The notes beneath the pieces are model-generated. The model was not told where the DNA came from and did not search any database. It was given only the letters and a program-made list of their open reading frames with translations. From Paenibacillus pabuli (lineage in GTDB: Bacteria; Bacillota; Bacilli; Paenibacillales; Paenibacillaceae): a DNA stretch of 64,000 bases. The DNA is taken from positions 372,001 through 436,000 of the forward strand of contig NZ_JBDOIO010000005.1 in the NCBI RefSeq assembly GCF_039831995.1, read 5' to 3'. A program made the translations under genes and the position numbers. Shown one piece after another: positions 16,202 to 24,340 of this stretch (position 1 is the first letter of the stretch; each line of letters begins with the position of its first letter).

Positions 16202-17326
16202 TTGTTAAGCACGTTCTTTATTAATATCTGTGTCATGATCACATTCATGTACATATCCGGAATTATTGCCAAATACTATAATATCCGTGTCCCGTTTCCC
16301 TCACTGCGTGTGCAGATGATCGGCGGTCTCCTGTTTGGTATCTATGGCACTGTGCTGATGAACTACTCCTTCCCTCTAAATGAAAACACCATTGTGGATC
16401 TGCGCCATCTTGCGATTGTTACAGCCGCAGTGTATTTAGGAGGACTAGCATCGGTCATTTCTGGACTGGTCATCTCCATCCTGCGCATTGTCATGTTTGG
16501 TCTGTCGTCCGCAGCGATTGATGCTGTTTTCGTCATGACTCTCATCGGTCTGTCCGGTGTATATTTTGCATACGCTTCCTGGTCGAGGTTAACCAAAATC
16601 ATAACGATGAACCTGCTTGGCATAACCCTGATCTTTGTGATTCTGGTGTTGAATACCAGCAGTATGAATTCATTGATGAAAATATATCCGTTACAAATGA
16701 CGATTTCTTTTGTCGGTGGGATCTTTATTTATTTTATCGCAGAATTTATAAACAAATCGAATGAGATGTTATTTCTGCTGGAACGCAGAGCATCCACAGA
16801 CCATCTCACCAATCTCAGCAATCGTCGTCAATTTGAGAAATCACTGGAACTGCAGCTGGAGCGTGCCCGGGAAAATAAACAAAAGCTCTCCCTGCTCGTC
16901 ATTGATATCGACCGTTTCAAAAAGGTAAACGATACATATGGCCACAGCGCTGGAGACGCTGTTCTGAAGCAGCTTGGGCAATTGCTAATTGAACATTCGC
17001 GATCCGCTGACATTGTCTCACGTAACGGAGGCGAGGAATTTGCCATTTTGCTTCTGGATTGCGGCAATCATCAAGCCCTCGCAATCGCAGAATCCATCCG
17101 GCTGTCTGTCGAAAAGTATCTCTTTGCCCTACCGGACGGAACAACGATTCGTCTGACCATTTCCGTCGGGGTAGCCGTCTATCCGGATCATTGCGATGAG
17201 CGGGATGACGCTGACTTCTTCGAGCAGGCAGACCGTGCTCTATATGAAGCCAAAAATACAGGACGGAACCGGGTCTGTGCCATTCCGAAGCGGTCCAAGG
17301 TGCTTATCGGCAATCGTTTGCTCTGA
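16202..17326 (+). CDS. membrane diguanylate cyclase, 5TMR-LYT plus GGDEF (DgcK/YhcK-like)
   Basis: A 374-residue protein starting at TTG 16202 behind AAGGGGGG. Residues 1-185 hold five to six membrane segments with the NENTIVDLRHLAIVTAAVYLGG signature of LytS-YhcK sensor regions. Residues about 195-365 form the GGDEF domain: metal Asp in LLVIDIDRFKKVNDTYGH and an active GGEEF at 276-280. An inhibitory I-site RSAD (267-270) lies exactly five residues before it, so product inhibition by c-di-GMP is expected. It makes c-di-GMP from GTP in response to an unknown membrane signal. It stands alone, ending at a bidirectional terminator. Confidence 0.92.
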   Translation: MLSTFFINICVMITFMYISGIIAKYYNIRVPFPSLRVQMIGGLLFGIYGTVLMNYSFPLNENTIVDLRHLAIVTAAVYLGGLASVISGLVISILRIVMFGLSSAAIDAVFVMTLIGLSGVYFAYASWSRLTKIITMNLLGITLIFVILVLNTSSMNSLMKIYPLQMTISFVGGIFIYFIAEFINKSNEMLFLLERRASTDHLTNLSNRRQFEKSLELQLERARENKQKLSLLVIDIDRFKKVNDTYGHSAGDAVLKQLGQLLIEHSRSADIVSRNGGEEFAILLLDCGNHQALAIAESIRLSVEKYLFALPDGTTIRLTISVGVAVYPDHCDERDDADFFEQADRALYEAKNTGRNRVCAIPKRSKVLIGNRLL

Positions 17327-17341
17327 CATTAACCCCAAAAA

Positions 17342-17384
17342 GGGATACCCCGCGATGCCATCCTTTGGCTTTGCAGGGTATCCC
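17342..17384. terminator. bidirectional terminator between dgc and aldo/keto reductase
   Basis: Perfect 9-bp stem GGGATACCC (17342-17350) with GGGTATCCC (17376-17384). TCTTAT follows on the plus strand and TTTTTGGGG on the minus strand, serving both convergent genes. Confidence 0.8.
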
Positions 17385-17435
17385 TCTTATATTCCATTTA
17401 GTAAGTATGCCAGATTAACCTATGATTGCTCGGCA

Positions 17436-18374
17436 TTAAGACAGGATCTGCTCGATTTCCTCGATGATCGCAGTATCCAGTTTTACCCCTGAAGCAGCAG
17501 CATTCTCCTTCACCTGCTCCGGACGGCTTGCACCTACAAGTGCACTGGACACATTGTTCTGACGCAAAATCCATGCAAGTGCCAGCTGGCCTACCTTCAG
17601 ATCCAGCTTGTCTGCTATTTCAATCAGTTGACGCACTTTTCCGATTTTGTCGGCATTGATCTTTCCTTCATCCCAGCCCAGCTTCGCCGCACGGGAGTTC
17701 TCCGGAATATCTGAAACGGATGTGTACTTGCCGGTTAACAGACCTTGTGCAAGAGGAGAATAGACCACTTGTCCAATTCCCTTGCGCTCACCGAGTGGAA
17801 TAATCTCATTCTCAATATAGCGGTCGAACATGTTATAGACCGGCTGATTGACCACGATATGATCGAGCAGAAGACGATCAGCGGTACCCAAAGCAGCCTC
17901 CATCTGAGCGGCCGTCCATTGGCTTACGCCTACGTACAGCACTTTGCCCTGACGAACCAGGTCATCCAGTGCCCGCAGCGTTTCTTCGATCGGTGTTTCC
18001 GTATGATAACGATGGCAATAGTAGATGTCCACATATTCCACGCCTAAGCGCTTCAGACTGGCATCACATTGTTCCTTGATATGTTTGCGGGATAAGCCCT
18101 GGTCATTCGGACCGTCGCCCATTTTGCCGAACACTTTGGTAGCAAGAACATAGGAATCACGGGAATATGCTTTCAAAGTCTGCCCAAGCAGCTCTTCTGC
18201 CGCGCCGCGTTCGTATACGTTCGCTGTATCAAAAAAGTTGATACCTTCATCGAATGCGGTTTCAATCGACTTCACCGCATTTTCACGCTCCACATATCCT
18301 CCGTATGTCAGCCAGCTGCCCAAGCTGATCTCGCTTACTTTCAGTCCGCTTCCACCCAATCTGCGGTATTCCAT
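17436..18374 (-). CDS. aldo/keto reductase (Kv-beta-like subfamily)
   Basis: A 312-residue NADPH-dependent oxidoreductase with the AKR barrel. The catalytic tetrad is Asp49 and Tyr54 (FFDTANVYERGAAEE), Lys80 (LATKVFG) and His121 (YYCHRYH). The C-terminal ILRQNNVSSALVGASRPEQVKEN is the cofactor-binding end typical of the subfamily. The ATG at 18374 is chosen because AGAGGAGG lies 11 nt upstream; nine more N-terminal codons are possible. Substrate unknown; members reduce aldehydes and ketones. Monocistronic. Confidence 0.9.
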   Translation of the reverse strand: MEYRRLGGSGLKVSEISLGSWLTYGGYVERENAVKSIETAFDEGINFFDTANVYERGAAEELLGQTLKAYSRDSYVLATKVFGKMGDGPNDQGLSRKHIKEQCDASLKRLGVEYVDIYYCHRYHTETPIEETLRALDDLVRQGKVLYVGVSQWTAAQMEAALGTADRLLLDHIVVNQPVYNMFDRYIENEIIPLGERKGIGQVVYSPLAQGLLTGKYTSVSDIPENSRAAKLGWDEGKINADKIGKVRQLIEIADKLDLKVGQLALAWILRQNNVSSALVGASRPEQVKENAAASGVKLDTAIIEEIEQILS

Positions 18375-18520
18375 TGAATGCACATCCTCCTCTAGATTCA
18401 TTAGTATGATTCTTACTTTTCTATTGTAACGTAACCAACGTGGATGAAAAGCACTTTAACAAAAGAAAATAGGAAAAATGTACAGCCCGGATCTGAGGGG
18501 CCAGCTCTCTTTCCGTATGC

Positions 18521-18560
18521 AATAAAAGCGGCGTACCTCATCAGGTACGCCGCTTTTATT
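18521..18560 (-). terminator. long perfect hairpin terminator after the hybrid kinase
   Basis: An 18-bp perfect stem (18521-18538 with 18543-18560) with a 4-nt loop. The distal end is TTTTATT on both strands, so it may work in both directions. It ends 8 nt from the kinase stop codon. Confidence 0.85.
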
Positions 18561-18568
18561 GGGTATGC

Positions 18569-20206
18569 TCAGTGCACTGTCGCACTCAGTGCATTCAGCA
18601 GGTCCAACTGTCTAACCGGCTTGGTCAAGACAGCATTAACAGTCCTTGCCTCCTGAGGATCGATATGCATTCCGTATGGGACCAATATGATGATGGGCAG
18701 CTGTTTCGCCATTCCCTTTAATTCTTGAATAAACTTCATAGCTGTGCCTGACTCTAATCCCATATCAATGACCGCAATCTCAGGCTCAAGTCCCTCCTCC
18801 ATCCATTCATGTGCTTGGTTCGGGTTCGATGTCATATGCACATCCATCTGCCACCTGCGCATGAGGGAAGATACCCCCTGGAGAATATCGGGAGCTTTGA
18901 CCAGCAGCACCGTCGTACCTTTCAATCGTTCTTGAATGCCTGTAAGCTGCGGAAGTTCCCAGTGCCTCATTAGGGGCAGCCTGATCTGAAATTCTGTCTC
19001 CTCTTCCCCCAAGCTGCTCACCTCAATGCGGCCATGCATGAGAATGGCGAGATTTTGGCTGACAGCCAAACCGAGGTTGGTACCCACAAGCTTTTGAATG
19101 CTGACATTTCCGTCCAGTGTATTAAATGCCTGTAGTTTTTTATCCGATGTCAGCATCCGCCCCGTATATTTGATATGAAGCCGCAACGTACCCGCCCCAT
19201 CCACATTCTGGTCATCCACGTTTGCCGTAACAAGCACGGAACCTGCACGTGTTGAATCAATGGCATATTTCAGCACATTTGCGAGCAGTTGGCCGATCTT
19301 GACCTCGTCCCCCACGAACACCTGAGATACATTCATTTCAAGGTTCAAGCCTAGCTCGATCCCTTTCTCCATGGCCTGCCCTGCATGCAGGTAAACGGTA
19401 CTCTCAATGGTAGAAACCAGATCAAAGGGATCATCATGAACCACTGTTTCACCTGTTTCATTAATGTTGAAATTCATTATATTGTTTAGCAGAGACAACA
19501 GGATGTTGCCGCTCGTCTCAATCATGTCCACATATTCCACATGCTCTTCAGGCATATTCGGTGTGCGCATCAGATCGGTTAAACCCAGAATTCCGTTAAG
19601 CGGGTTCCGAATCTCATGACTCATCAACGCGATCATCTGCGCCTTCGTCATCGCTTCCGATTCTGCGCGTTCCTTCTCCAGCTGCAGCTGCTGCTTCAGC
19701 TGCTCCGTATCGTTCAGCTTCTGTTCCTGTACCAGCAAATTGCTCTCCAAATCAACGACATATCCGAGAAATACAGCCATGGCATTCAACGTTTTCATAT
19801 CCGTCTCACTGATTACATAGTCCGGGTTGTCCATTAGACAAATCGTCCCAAAGGTTTCACCCGATCGCCGCATAATGGGTATGCCCACAAAAAAACGGTT
19901 ACCGAGCGCCTTGGTTACATCCATTGAGCAAGTCAGCGGATGTGCTGCAGTATCCGTTATGGTCAGGTTGTCTATCTTATTCCGGAGTACCAAACTGCAG
20001 TAGGAAGAATCAAATGAAAGTTCACGGCCACTGATGACCAGTTCTTCGTCTCGATTAAAAGCTTCCAAAATCGTATTGGTAATCCCATCATTGGTGGCAA
20101 CGAAGATCGTATTGACCTTCAATATGTCACTTAACACGTCCACGATGTGGGACGCCGCTTCCTGTACATTTTCATAGAAGCCTCTCTTAATCCCTACCGT
20201 TCCCAT
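18569..20206 (-). CDS. hybrid sensor histidine kinase: GAF, HisKA, degenerate HATPase, receiver
   Basis: A 545-residue soluble protein. A GAF-like sensor (about 15-155) is followed by a Gln/Glu-rich coiled coil (155-195), an intact HisKA box (MSHEIRNPLNGILG, His197), an ATPase-like domain (about 255-412) and a C-terminal receiver with phosphoacceptor Asp481 (AVIDMGLESG) and Lys529 (LTKP). The ATPase is degenerate by eye: the N-box keeps Asn310 but its second Asn is Tyr314 (NVLKYAIDS), and the G1 Asp is Tyr347 (IKYTGRML). It may therefore be unable to autophosphorylate and act as a phosphatase, scaffold or phosphate acceptor. No response regulator is adjacent. Own terminator downstream. Confidence 0.85.
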   Translation of the reverse strand: MGTVGIKRGFYENVQEAASHIVDVLSDILKVNTIFVATNDGITNTILEAFNRDEELVISGRELSFDSSYCSLVLRNKIDNLTITDTAAHPLTCSMDVTKALGNRFFVGIPIMRRSGETFGTICLMDNPDYVISETDMKTLNAMAVFLGYVVDLESNLLVQEQKLNDTEQLKQQLQLEKERAESEAMTKAQMIALMSHEIRNPLNGILGLTDLMRTPNMPEEHVEYVDMIETSGNILLSLLNNIMNFNINETGETVVHDDPFDLVSTIESTVYLHAGQAMEKGIELGLNLEMNVSQVFVGDEVKIGQLLANVLKYAIDSTRAGSVLVTANVDDQNVDGAGTLRLHIKYTGRMLTSDKKLQAFNTLDGNVSIQKLVGTNLGLAVSQNLAILMHGRIEVSSLGEEETEFQIRLPLMRHWELPQLTGIQERLKGTTVLLVKAPDILQGVSSLMRRWQMDVHMTSNPNQAHEWMEEGLEPEIAVIDMGLESGTAMKFIQELKGMAKQLPIIILVPYGMHIDPQEARTVNAVLTKPVRQLDLLNALSATVH

Positions 20207-20468
20207 GATTTACCCCTCAGTTCTTAGCTGTATTTCTACATCTCTATCTCAAAATGAATCTGTCCTGTATATGAGGGTCAAATTTCATAAGTTAATTGTC
20301 ACAGCATGTACATATATGTTTACCACCGCAGAAGCCCAAGAGAATCACAGTGGTTGAAAACCACACTCATCCTTATTCCAGCGTAAATAGGAATTATACG
20401 CTTCCCTATTCACTTTGAAAACCTTTATCCATTCCCCCGCTGCAACTCCAGTCTGGAGACGGTTGCCG

Positions 20469-20484
20469 TGTGAGAATGATCACA
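20469..20484. promoter_or_regulatory. Fnr/CRP-family site upstream of nrdDG
   Basis: TGTGA-GAATGA-TCACA is a perfect palindrome (extended by one base pair each side) matching the Bacillus and Paenibacillus Fnr consensus TGTGA-N6-TCACA. Its centre, 20476.5, is 41.5 bp upstream of the start predicted from the -10 element at 20506-20511, the class II activator position. Confidence 0.82.
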
Positions 20485-20490
20485 CCCAAA

Positions 20491-20506
20491 AAACCACATA
20501 TAGTTT
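20491..20506. promoter_or_regulatory. NrdR box 1
   Basis: Core ACATATAGT; 12 of 16 positions agree with the NrdR consensus ACACWATATATWGTGT. It overlaps the core promoter. A second copy of the same 9-bp core lies 32 bp downstream. Confidence 0.7.
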
Positions 20507-20511
20507 ATAAA
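20506..20511 (+). promoter_or_regulatory. predicted -10 element of nrdDG
   Basis: TATAAA with no good -35 hexamer, as expected for an activator-dependent promoter. It predicts a start near 20518, which puts the Fnr site at -41.5. Confidence 0.5.
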
Positions 20512-20522
20512 TGGATAATGCG

Positions 20523-20538
20523 AATCTACATATAGTAT
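20523..20538. promoter_or_regulatory. NrdR box 2
   Basis: Second ACATATAGT core, 32 bp (three helical turns) from the first, the usual spacing of paired NrdR boxes; 12 of 16 positions match the consensus. It lies just downstream of the predicted start, suited to repression. Confidence 0.7.
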
Positions 20539-20586
20539 TTATTTGATTTAACCGATAACAAAATCAATATTTGGGAGGAATCTCAC

Positions 20587-22548
20587 GTGAACCTGCTTGA
20601 GCATGCCGCTCCACCGGCATCCGATCTATTAACCGACCTGGGAAGACGAATCATTGGCGCAGAAGACGCAGATACACTGAGGGAAAACGCCAACCTCAAT
20701 GGTGATTCGTTCAGCGGCAAAATGAGCAGGCTCGGCTCGGAGACGGCCAAGTGGCATGCTCTTCGTCATGTGCTGCCGGAAGAGCTTGCTGCGTCTGTGG
20801 AGAATGGAGATCTCTATGTGCATGATCTGGATCAGTATGCGCTTGGAACAACCAACTGTATCTTTATTCCGTTTGATCGACTGCTGGCTACCGGCTTCAA
20901 TACGGGTAACGGCTCCGTGCGTACGCCACAGACCATCATGTCTGCAATGGCGCTGGTCGCCATTATCTTTCAATCACAGCAAAACAGTCAGTACGGCGGG
21001 GTTTCCGCCAATAAAATGGACTGGGATCTGGCACCTTATGTACAGCGATCCTTCCGCAAACATTATCGTAAGGGACAGCGTCTGCTCGGGGAGCACACAC
21101 GGATTGACGACGAGTATCTGCACCTGGATAGCCCAGAGGCACGGGAAGCATGCCCACGTGCTTACGCTTTTGCCTGTGAAGAAACAGAACTGGAGACTGG
21201 ACAGGCCGCCGAATCCCTGATTCACAATCTGAATACCATGAGCAGCCGGGCAGGTGGGCAGATTCCTTTTACTTCGCTAAACTACGGACTATGCACCTCT
21301 GCCGAGGGAAGGCTTGTATCACGCTCCCTGTTGGAAGCAACCATACGTGGTCTGGGCAGCGGAGAAACCCCTGTGTTTCCACAGCATATCTTCCAGTGCA
21401 AGCAGGGAATCAACCAGGCTCAAGGGGAACCCAACTACGACTTGTTCCGTCTAGCCGTGACCTGCTCTTCCCGGCGCATGTACCCCAACTTTGTCAATGT
21501 GGATGCATCATTCAACCTGCCTTATTATCGTCCTGAAGATCCGGATACCATCATCGCCACCATGGGCTGTCGTACACGGACGCTGGCAGATCGTTTCGGG
21601 CGCAATCGGCAGAGCGGGAAAGGCAACCTGTCGTTCAACACCGTCAATCTGGTCAAACTCGGCATTCGCTATGGCATCTGTCAGGGTGCACGGGCCGTCG
21701 CCGACCGTACGGGATTCTATGAAGCACTCGAAATGGTTATGGACCGTGCCGCTTCCGGACTGCTGCACCGCTATCGTATTCAAACGGCACAGCCGGCCAA
21801 GGCATCTGATTTCATGATGCGGGAAGGTGTGTGGGAAGGCGGTGAGCAGCTCTCACCTGATGAACCGGTGGCAGAACTGTTGAAGCATGGCACACTGTCC
21901 ATTGGTTTCATTGGGCTTGCCGAATGCATGACCGCCATGTATGGCCGGCACCATGGACAGGATCCCCATATTCACCGTGAAGCGTTGAACGTGATTCGCA
22001 CCATGCGTGAATTCTGTGACCGAATGAGTGAACAGCATAACCTGAATGTTACGCTATTTGCCACGCCTGCCGAAGGGTTATCCGGCAAATTCACCAAGAT
22101 TGACCGCGAACGGTACGGCCTCATTGCAGGGATCAATGACCGGGAATACTATACAAATTCATTTCACATTCCAGTCTATTACACACTCCCAGCCTATCGT
22201 AAAATTGAGCTGGAAGCCCCCTTTCATACGTTATGTAATGCCGGAGCCATTTCGTATGTTGAACTGGATGGGAACGTACGGGCCAATACCAGTGCCTTCC
22301 AGCGTATTGTTCAATATGCACTCGCACAGGATATCGGATATTTCTCCATTAATCACCCTATTGACCGCTGTCCGGCATGCGGGTATGAAGGCGTCATCGG
22401 TGATGTGTGTCCTGAGTGTGAAGCACACGAGGACCATGTGCACTTTCAGCGATTGCGCCGGGTTACCGGTTATCTTACCGGGGACTACAAAGTGCGCTTC
22501 AATTCCGCCAAGCAAGCAGAAGTACGAGACCGGGTGAAACACAAGTGA
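20587..22548 (+). CDS. nrdD: anaerobic ribonucleoside-triphosphate reductase
   Basis: A 653-residue class III ribonucleotide reductase that reduces NTPs to dNTPs without oxygen using a glycyl radical. Gly628 in RRVTGYL matches the radical glycine of Escherichia coli NrdD (Gly681). The C-terminal zinc site is CPAC ... CPEC just before it. Substrate-site cysteines are in SLNYGLCTSAEG and FKVTC-like LAVTCSSRR regions. GGAGGAATCTCAC precedes the ATG. The gene overlaps nrdG by 4 nt. Fnr and NrdR sites upstream indicate induction without oxygen and repression when dNTP or ATP signals are high. Confidence 0.95.
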   Translation: MNLLEHAAPPASDLLTDLGRRIIGAEDADTLRENANLNGDSFSGKMSRLGSETAKWHALRHVLPEELAASVENGDLYVHDLDQYALGTTNCIFIPFDRLLATGFNTGNGSVRTPQTIMSAMALVAIIFQSQQNSQYGGVSANKMDWDLAPYVQRSFRKHYRKGQRLLGEHTRIDDEYLHLDSPEAREACPRAYAFACEETELETGQAAESLIHNLNTMSSRAGGQIPFTSLNYGLCTSAEGRLVSRSLLEATIRGLGSGETPVFPQHIFQCKQGINQAQGEPNYDLFRLAVTCSSRRMYPNFVNVDASFNLPYYRPEDPDTIIATMGCRTRTLADRFGRNRQSGKGNLSFNTVNLVKLGIRYGICQGARAVADRTGFYEALEMVMDRAASGLLHRYRIQTAQPAKASDFMMREGVWEGGEQLSPDEPVAELLKHGTLSIGFIGLAECMTAMYGRHHGQDPHIHREALNVIRTMREFCDRMSEQHNLNVTLFATPAEGLSGKFTKIDRERYGLIAGINDREYYTNSFHIPVYYTLPAYRKIELEAPFHTLCNAGAISYVELDGNVRANTSAFQRIVQYALAQDIGYFSINHPIDRCPACGYEGVIGDVCPECEAHEDHVHFQRLRRVTGYLTGDYKVRFNSAKQAEVRDRVKHK

Positions 22549-23054
22549 ATCTGTACGGTTATATTCCCGAATCCGTGAACGAGGGACCTGGTCTGCGCGC
22601 CGTTATCTTTCTCAGCGGGTGCCGCCATGCCTGCCCAGGATGCTTCAGTCCGGATTCGTGGAGCTTCCGGGCAGGAGAACAGTTCACCGAGGAGCGGCAG
22701 CAGCAGATTCTGCATGATGTAGCTACCCATCCCCTGCTGGATGGGGTTACCTTATGCGGAGGCGATCCCTTTTTCTCAGCAGAGGAATGCATTCCTTGGG
22801 TTCGCCGTTTCCGCGAAGCATGCCCTGACCGAACGGTGTGGGCCTATACGGGATTTGTCTATGAAGAACTTGTTGCTGATCCGATACGGGCAGAACTGGT
22901 CCTGCTGTGTGATGTCATTGTAGATGGCCCCTACGTGGCTGCTGAACGAGATGTGTCTTTACCTTTTCGGGGCAGCCGCAATCAGCGCTTGGTGGATGTG
23001 CAGGCAACGTTAAGAGGAGACAAAATCATTACCATGGAGCATAATCCGTTATAG
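22545..23054 (+). CDS. nrdG: anaerobic ribonucleotide reductase activase (radical SAM)
   Basis: A 169-residue radical SAM enzyme that installs the glycyl radical on NrdD. The 4Fe-4S motif CxxxCxxC is at Cys26, Cys30 and Cys33 (SGCRHACPGC), and GVTLCGGDPFF carries the SAM-binding GGDP stretch. It begins at GTG inside the nrdD stop (GTGA overlap), so the two proteins are translationally coupled. Length fits NrdG (about 155-170). Confidence 0.95.
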   Translation: MNLYGYIPESVNEGPGLRAVIFLSGCRHACPGCFSPDSWSFRAGEQFTEERQQQILHDVATHPLLDGVTLCGGDPFFSAEECIPWVRRFREACPDRTVWAYTGFVYEELVADPIRAELVLLCDVIVDGPYVAAERDVSLPFRGSRNQRLVDVQATLRGDKIITMEHNPL

Positions 23055-23119
23055 TGTCGTGCACACTTCCATCTTGTTATTGTTCACCTCATCTGCATTG
23101 TCCTAGCATGAATAAAATT

Positions 23120-23182
23120 AAATTCCCATCCAAATTCACGGAATCAGAGAATCGTGATTTTAGATGGGAATTTTTTCTTTTT
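23120..23182 (+). terminator. intrinsic terminator after nrdDG
   Basis: Long stem: AAATTCCCATC (23120-23130) pairs with GATGGGAATTT (23163-23173), with further inner pairing including TCACG/CGTGA, then a T-rich tract to 23182. Confidence 0.88.
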
Positions 23183-23408
23183 TACTGCTCGTTTCTGCAT
23201 GATATGTCGATATAATATAGGTGGTTACTAAAGTAAACCCTTGCACTTTTCTATATTCAGCATCTTACATCATTTGATTGAAATCACTCCCAGGTACAAT
23301 CGATAAACGAATAGCACCATTTCGATCTATCGATTGGAGAATGGAAGTCGCTTATTGGATTGATGCAACATGCTCATATTAAACAATTCAGGAGGTATTC
23401 ACTCAGTT

Positions 23409-24248
23409 ATGGATATTATTCAAGCACTCATCACCTGTATGTCGTTTTTCCGTGATACTATACGTCAGGATGTAACCCTTTCCATTATAGATCGGGAGAA
23501 GTTTCTTTACTTTTCTGCAGGGGAGTCCTTAAAACAATTGGAATTCAAAGCGGGAGACCCTTTGCTTGAACCCAATCGCAATTTTGCCGACCTGAAAGGC
23601 GGTACGGAGAAGCAATTTGATCATTACCCCAAGGAATTATTCGGTGTTCCATTTGATGTATCGTACTTGCCGATCAAAAACGAACAGGGTGAGGTCATTG
23701 CCATATTCAATCTGCTCTACAGCATGGATGATCAGGCTCAGTTGCAACAACTCATGGAGGCGACGGAGCATCTGACCAACCAGCTTATCGATAGCGTCCA
23801 GCATGTGGCTGCACACTCCGAGGAACTAAGCGCCACTACAGAAGAAATTCGAAATAACTCCAAACAGGCTGTTCAGAAATCAGGAAACGTGACTCAGGTT
23901 GCGAGCTTCATTCGAGAGATTTCCGAACAAACCAATCTGCTCGGGTTGAACGCAGCCATTGAGGCTGCCCGTGTAGGTGAAGCTGGTGCAGGCTTCGGCG
24001 TTGTTGCCAAAGAAATCCGCAAACTGTCGGTAGACACCAAGCAAGCTACTACCCAGATTGAGGAATCCCTCCTCGCTGTCCGGCAGTCGATTCATATGAT
24101 GGAAAATGAGCTTGGAGAGATTACCGCCAGCTCGCAGGAACAGGCGGAACTGGTCAACAATTTCATGAGTACCATTGAACAGCTGAATGAAACCAGCCAG
24201 CAGCTCAAACAATTCGTGAACAAACTCATTACGTTTGACGGCAGATAA
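23409..24248 (+). CDS. soluble methyl-accepting-type chemoreceptor (YfmS-like)
   Basis: A 279-residue protein without membrane segments. The N-terminal half (about 1-115) is a small PAS/GAF-like sensor of unknown ligand ([15 protein letters not shown], then [19 protein letters not shown]). The C-terminal half is a short MCP signalling helical hairpin whose tip [31 protein letters not shown] is intact for CheA/CheW contact. Size and layout resemble Bacillus YfmS. The ATG at 23409 follows AGGAGG by 13 nt; an upstream ATG at 23370 has no ribosome-binding site. Own promoter region and terminator. Confidence 0.85.
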   Translation: MDIIQALITCMSFFRDTIRQDVTLSIIDREKFLYFSAGESLKQLEFKAGDPLLEPNRNFADLKGGTEKQFDHYPKELFGVPFDVSYLPIKNEQGEVIAIFNLLYSMDDQAQLQQLMEATEHLTNQLIDSVQHVAAHSEELSATTEEIRNNSKQAVQKSGNVTQVASFIREISEQTNLLGLNAAIEAARVGEAGAGFGVVAKEIRKLSVDTKQATTQIEESLLAVRQSIHMMENELGEITASSQEQAELVNNFMSTIEQLNETSQQLKQFVNKLITFDGR

Positions 24249-24270
24249 TTTACATATAAGTGATCAAGTC

Positions 24271-24303
24271 AAAAAGCCCCCGAATCTATTCGGAGGCTTT
24301 CTT
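24271..24303. terminator. bidirectional terminator between chemoreceptor and GH3 genes
   Basis: AAAGCC-CCGAAT pairs with ATTCGG-GGCTTT (24273-24300) around a short loop. TTTCTTCT follows on the plus strand and TTTTTGAC on the minus strand. Confidence 0.82.
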
Positions 24304-24340
24304 CTATTTAATATATTTTAAGCTTATTCTATCCGTTCGT

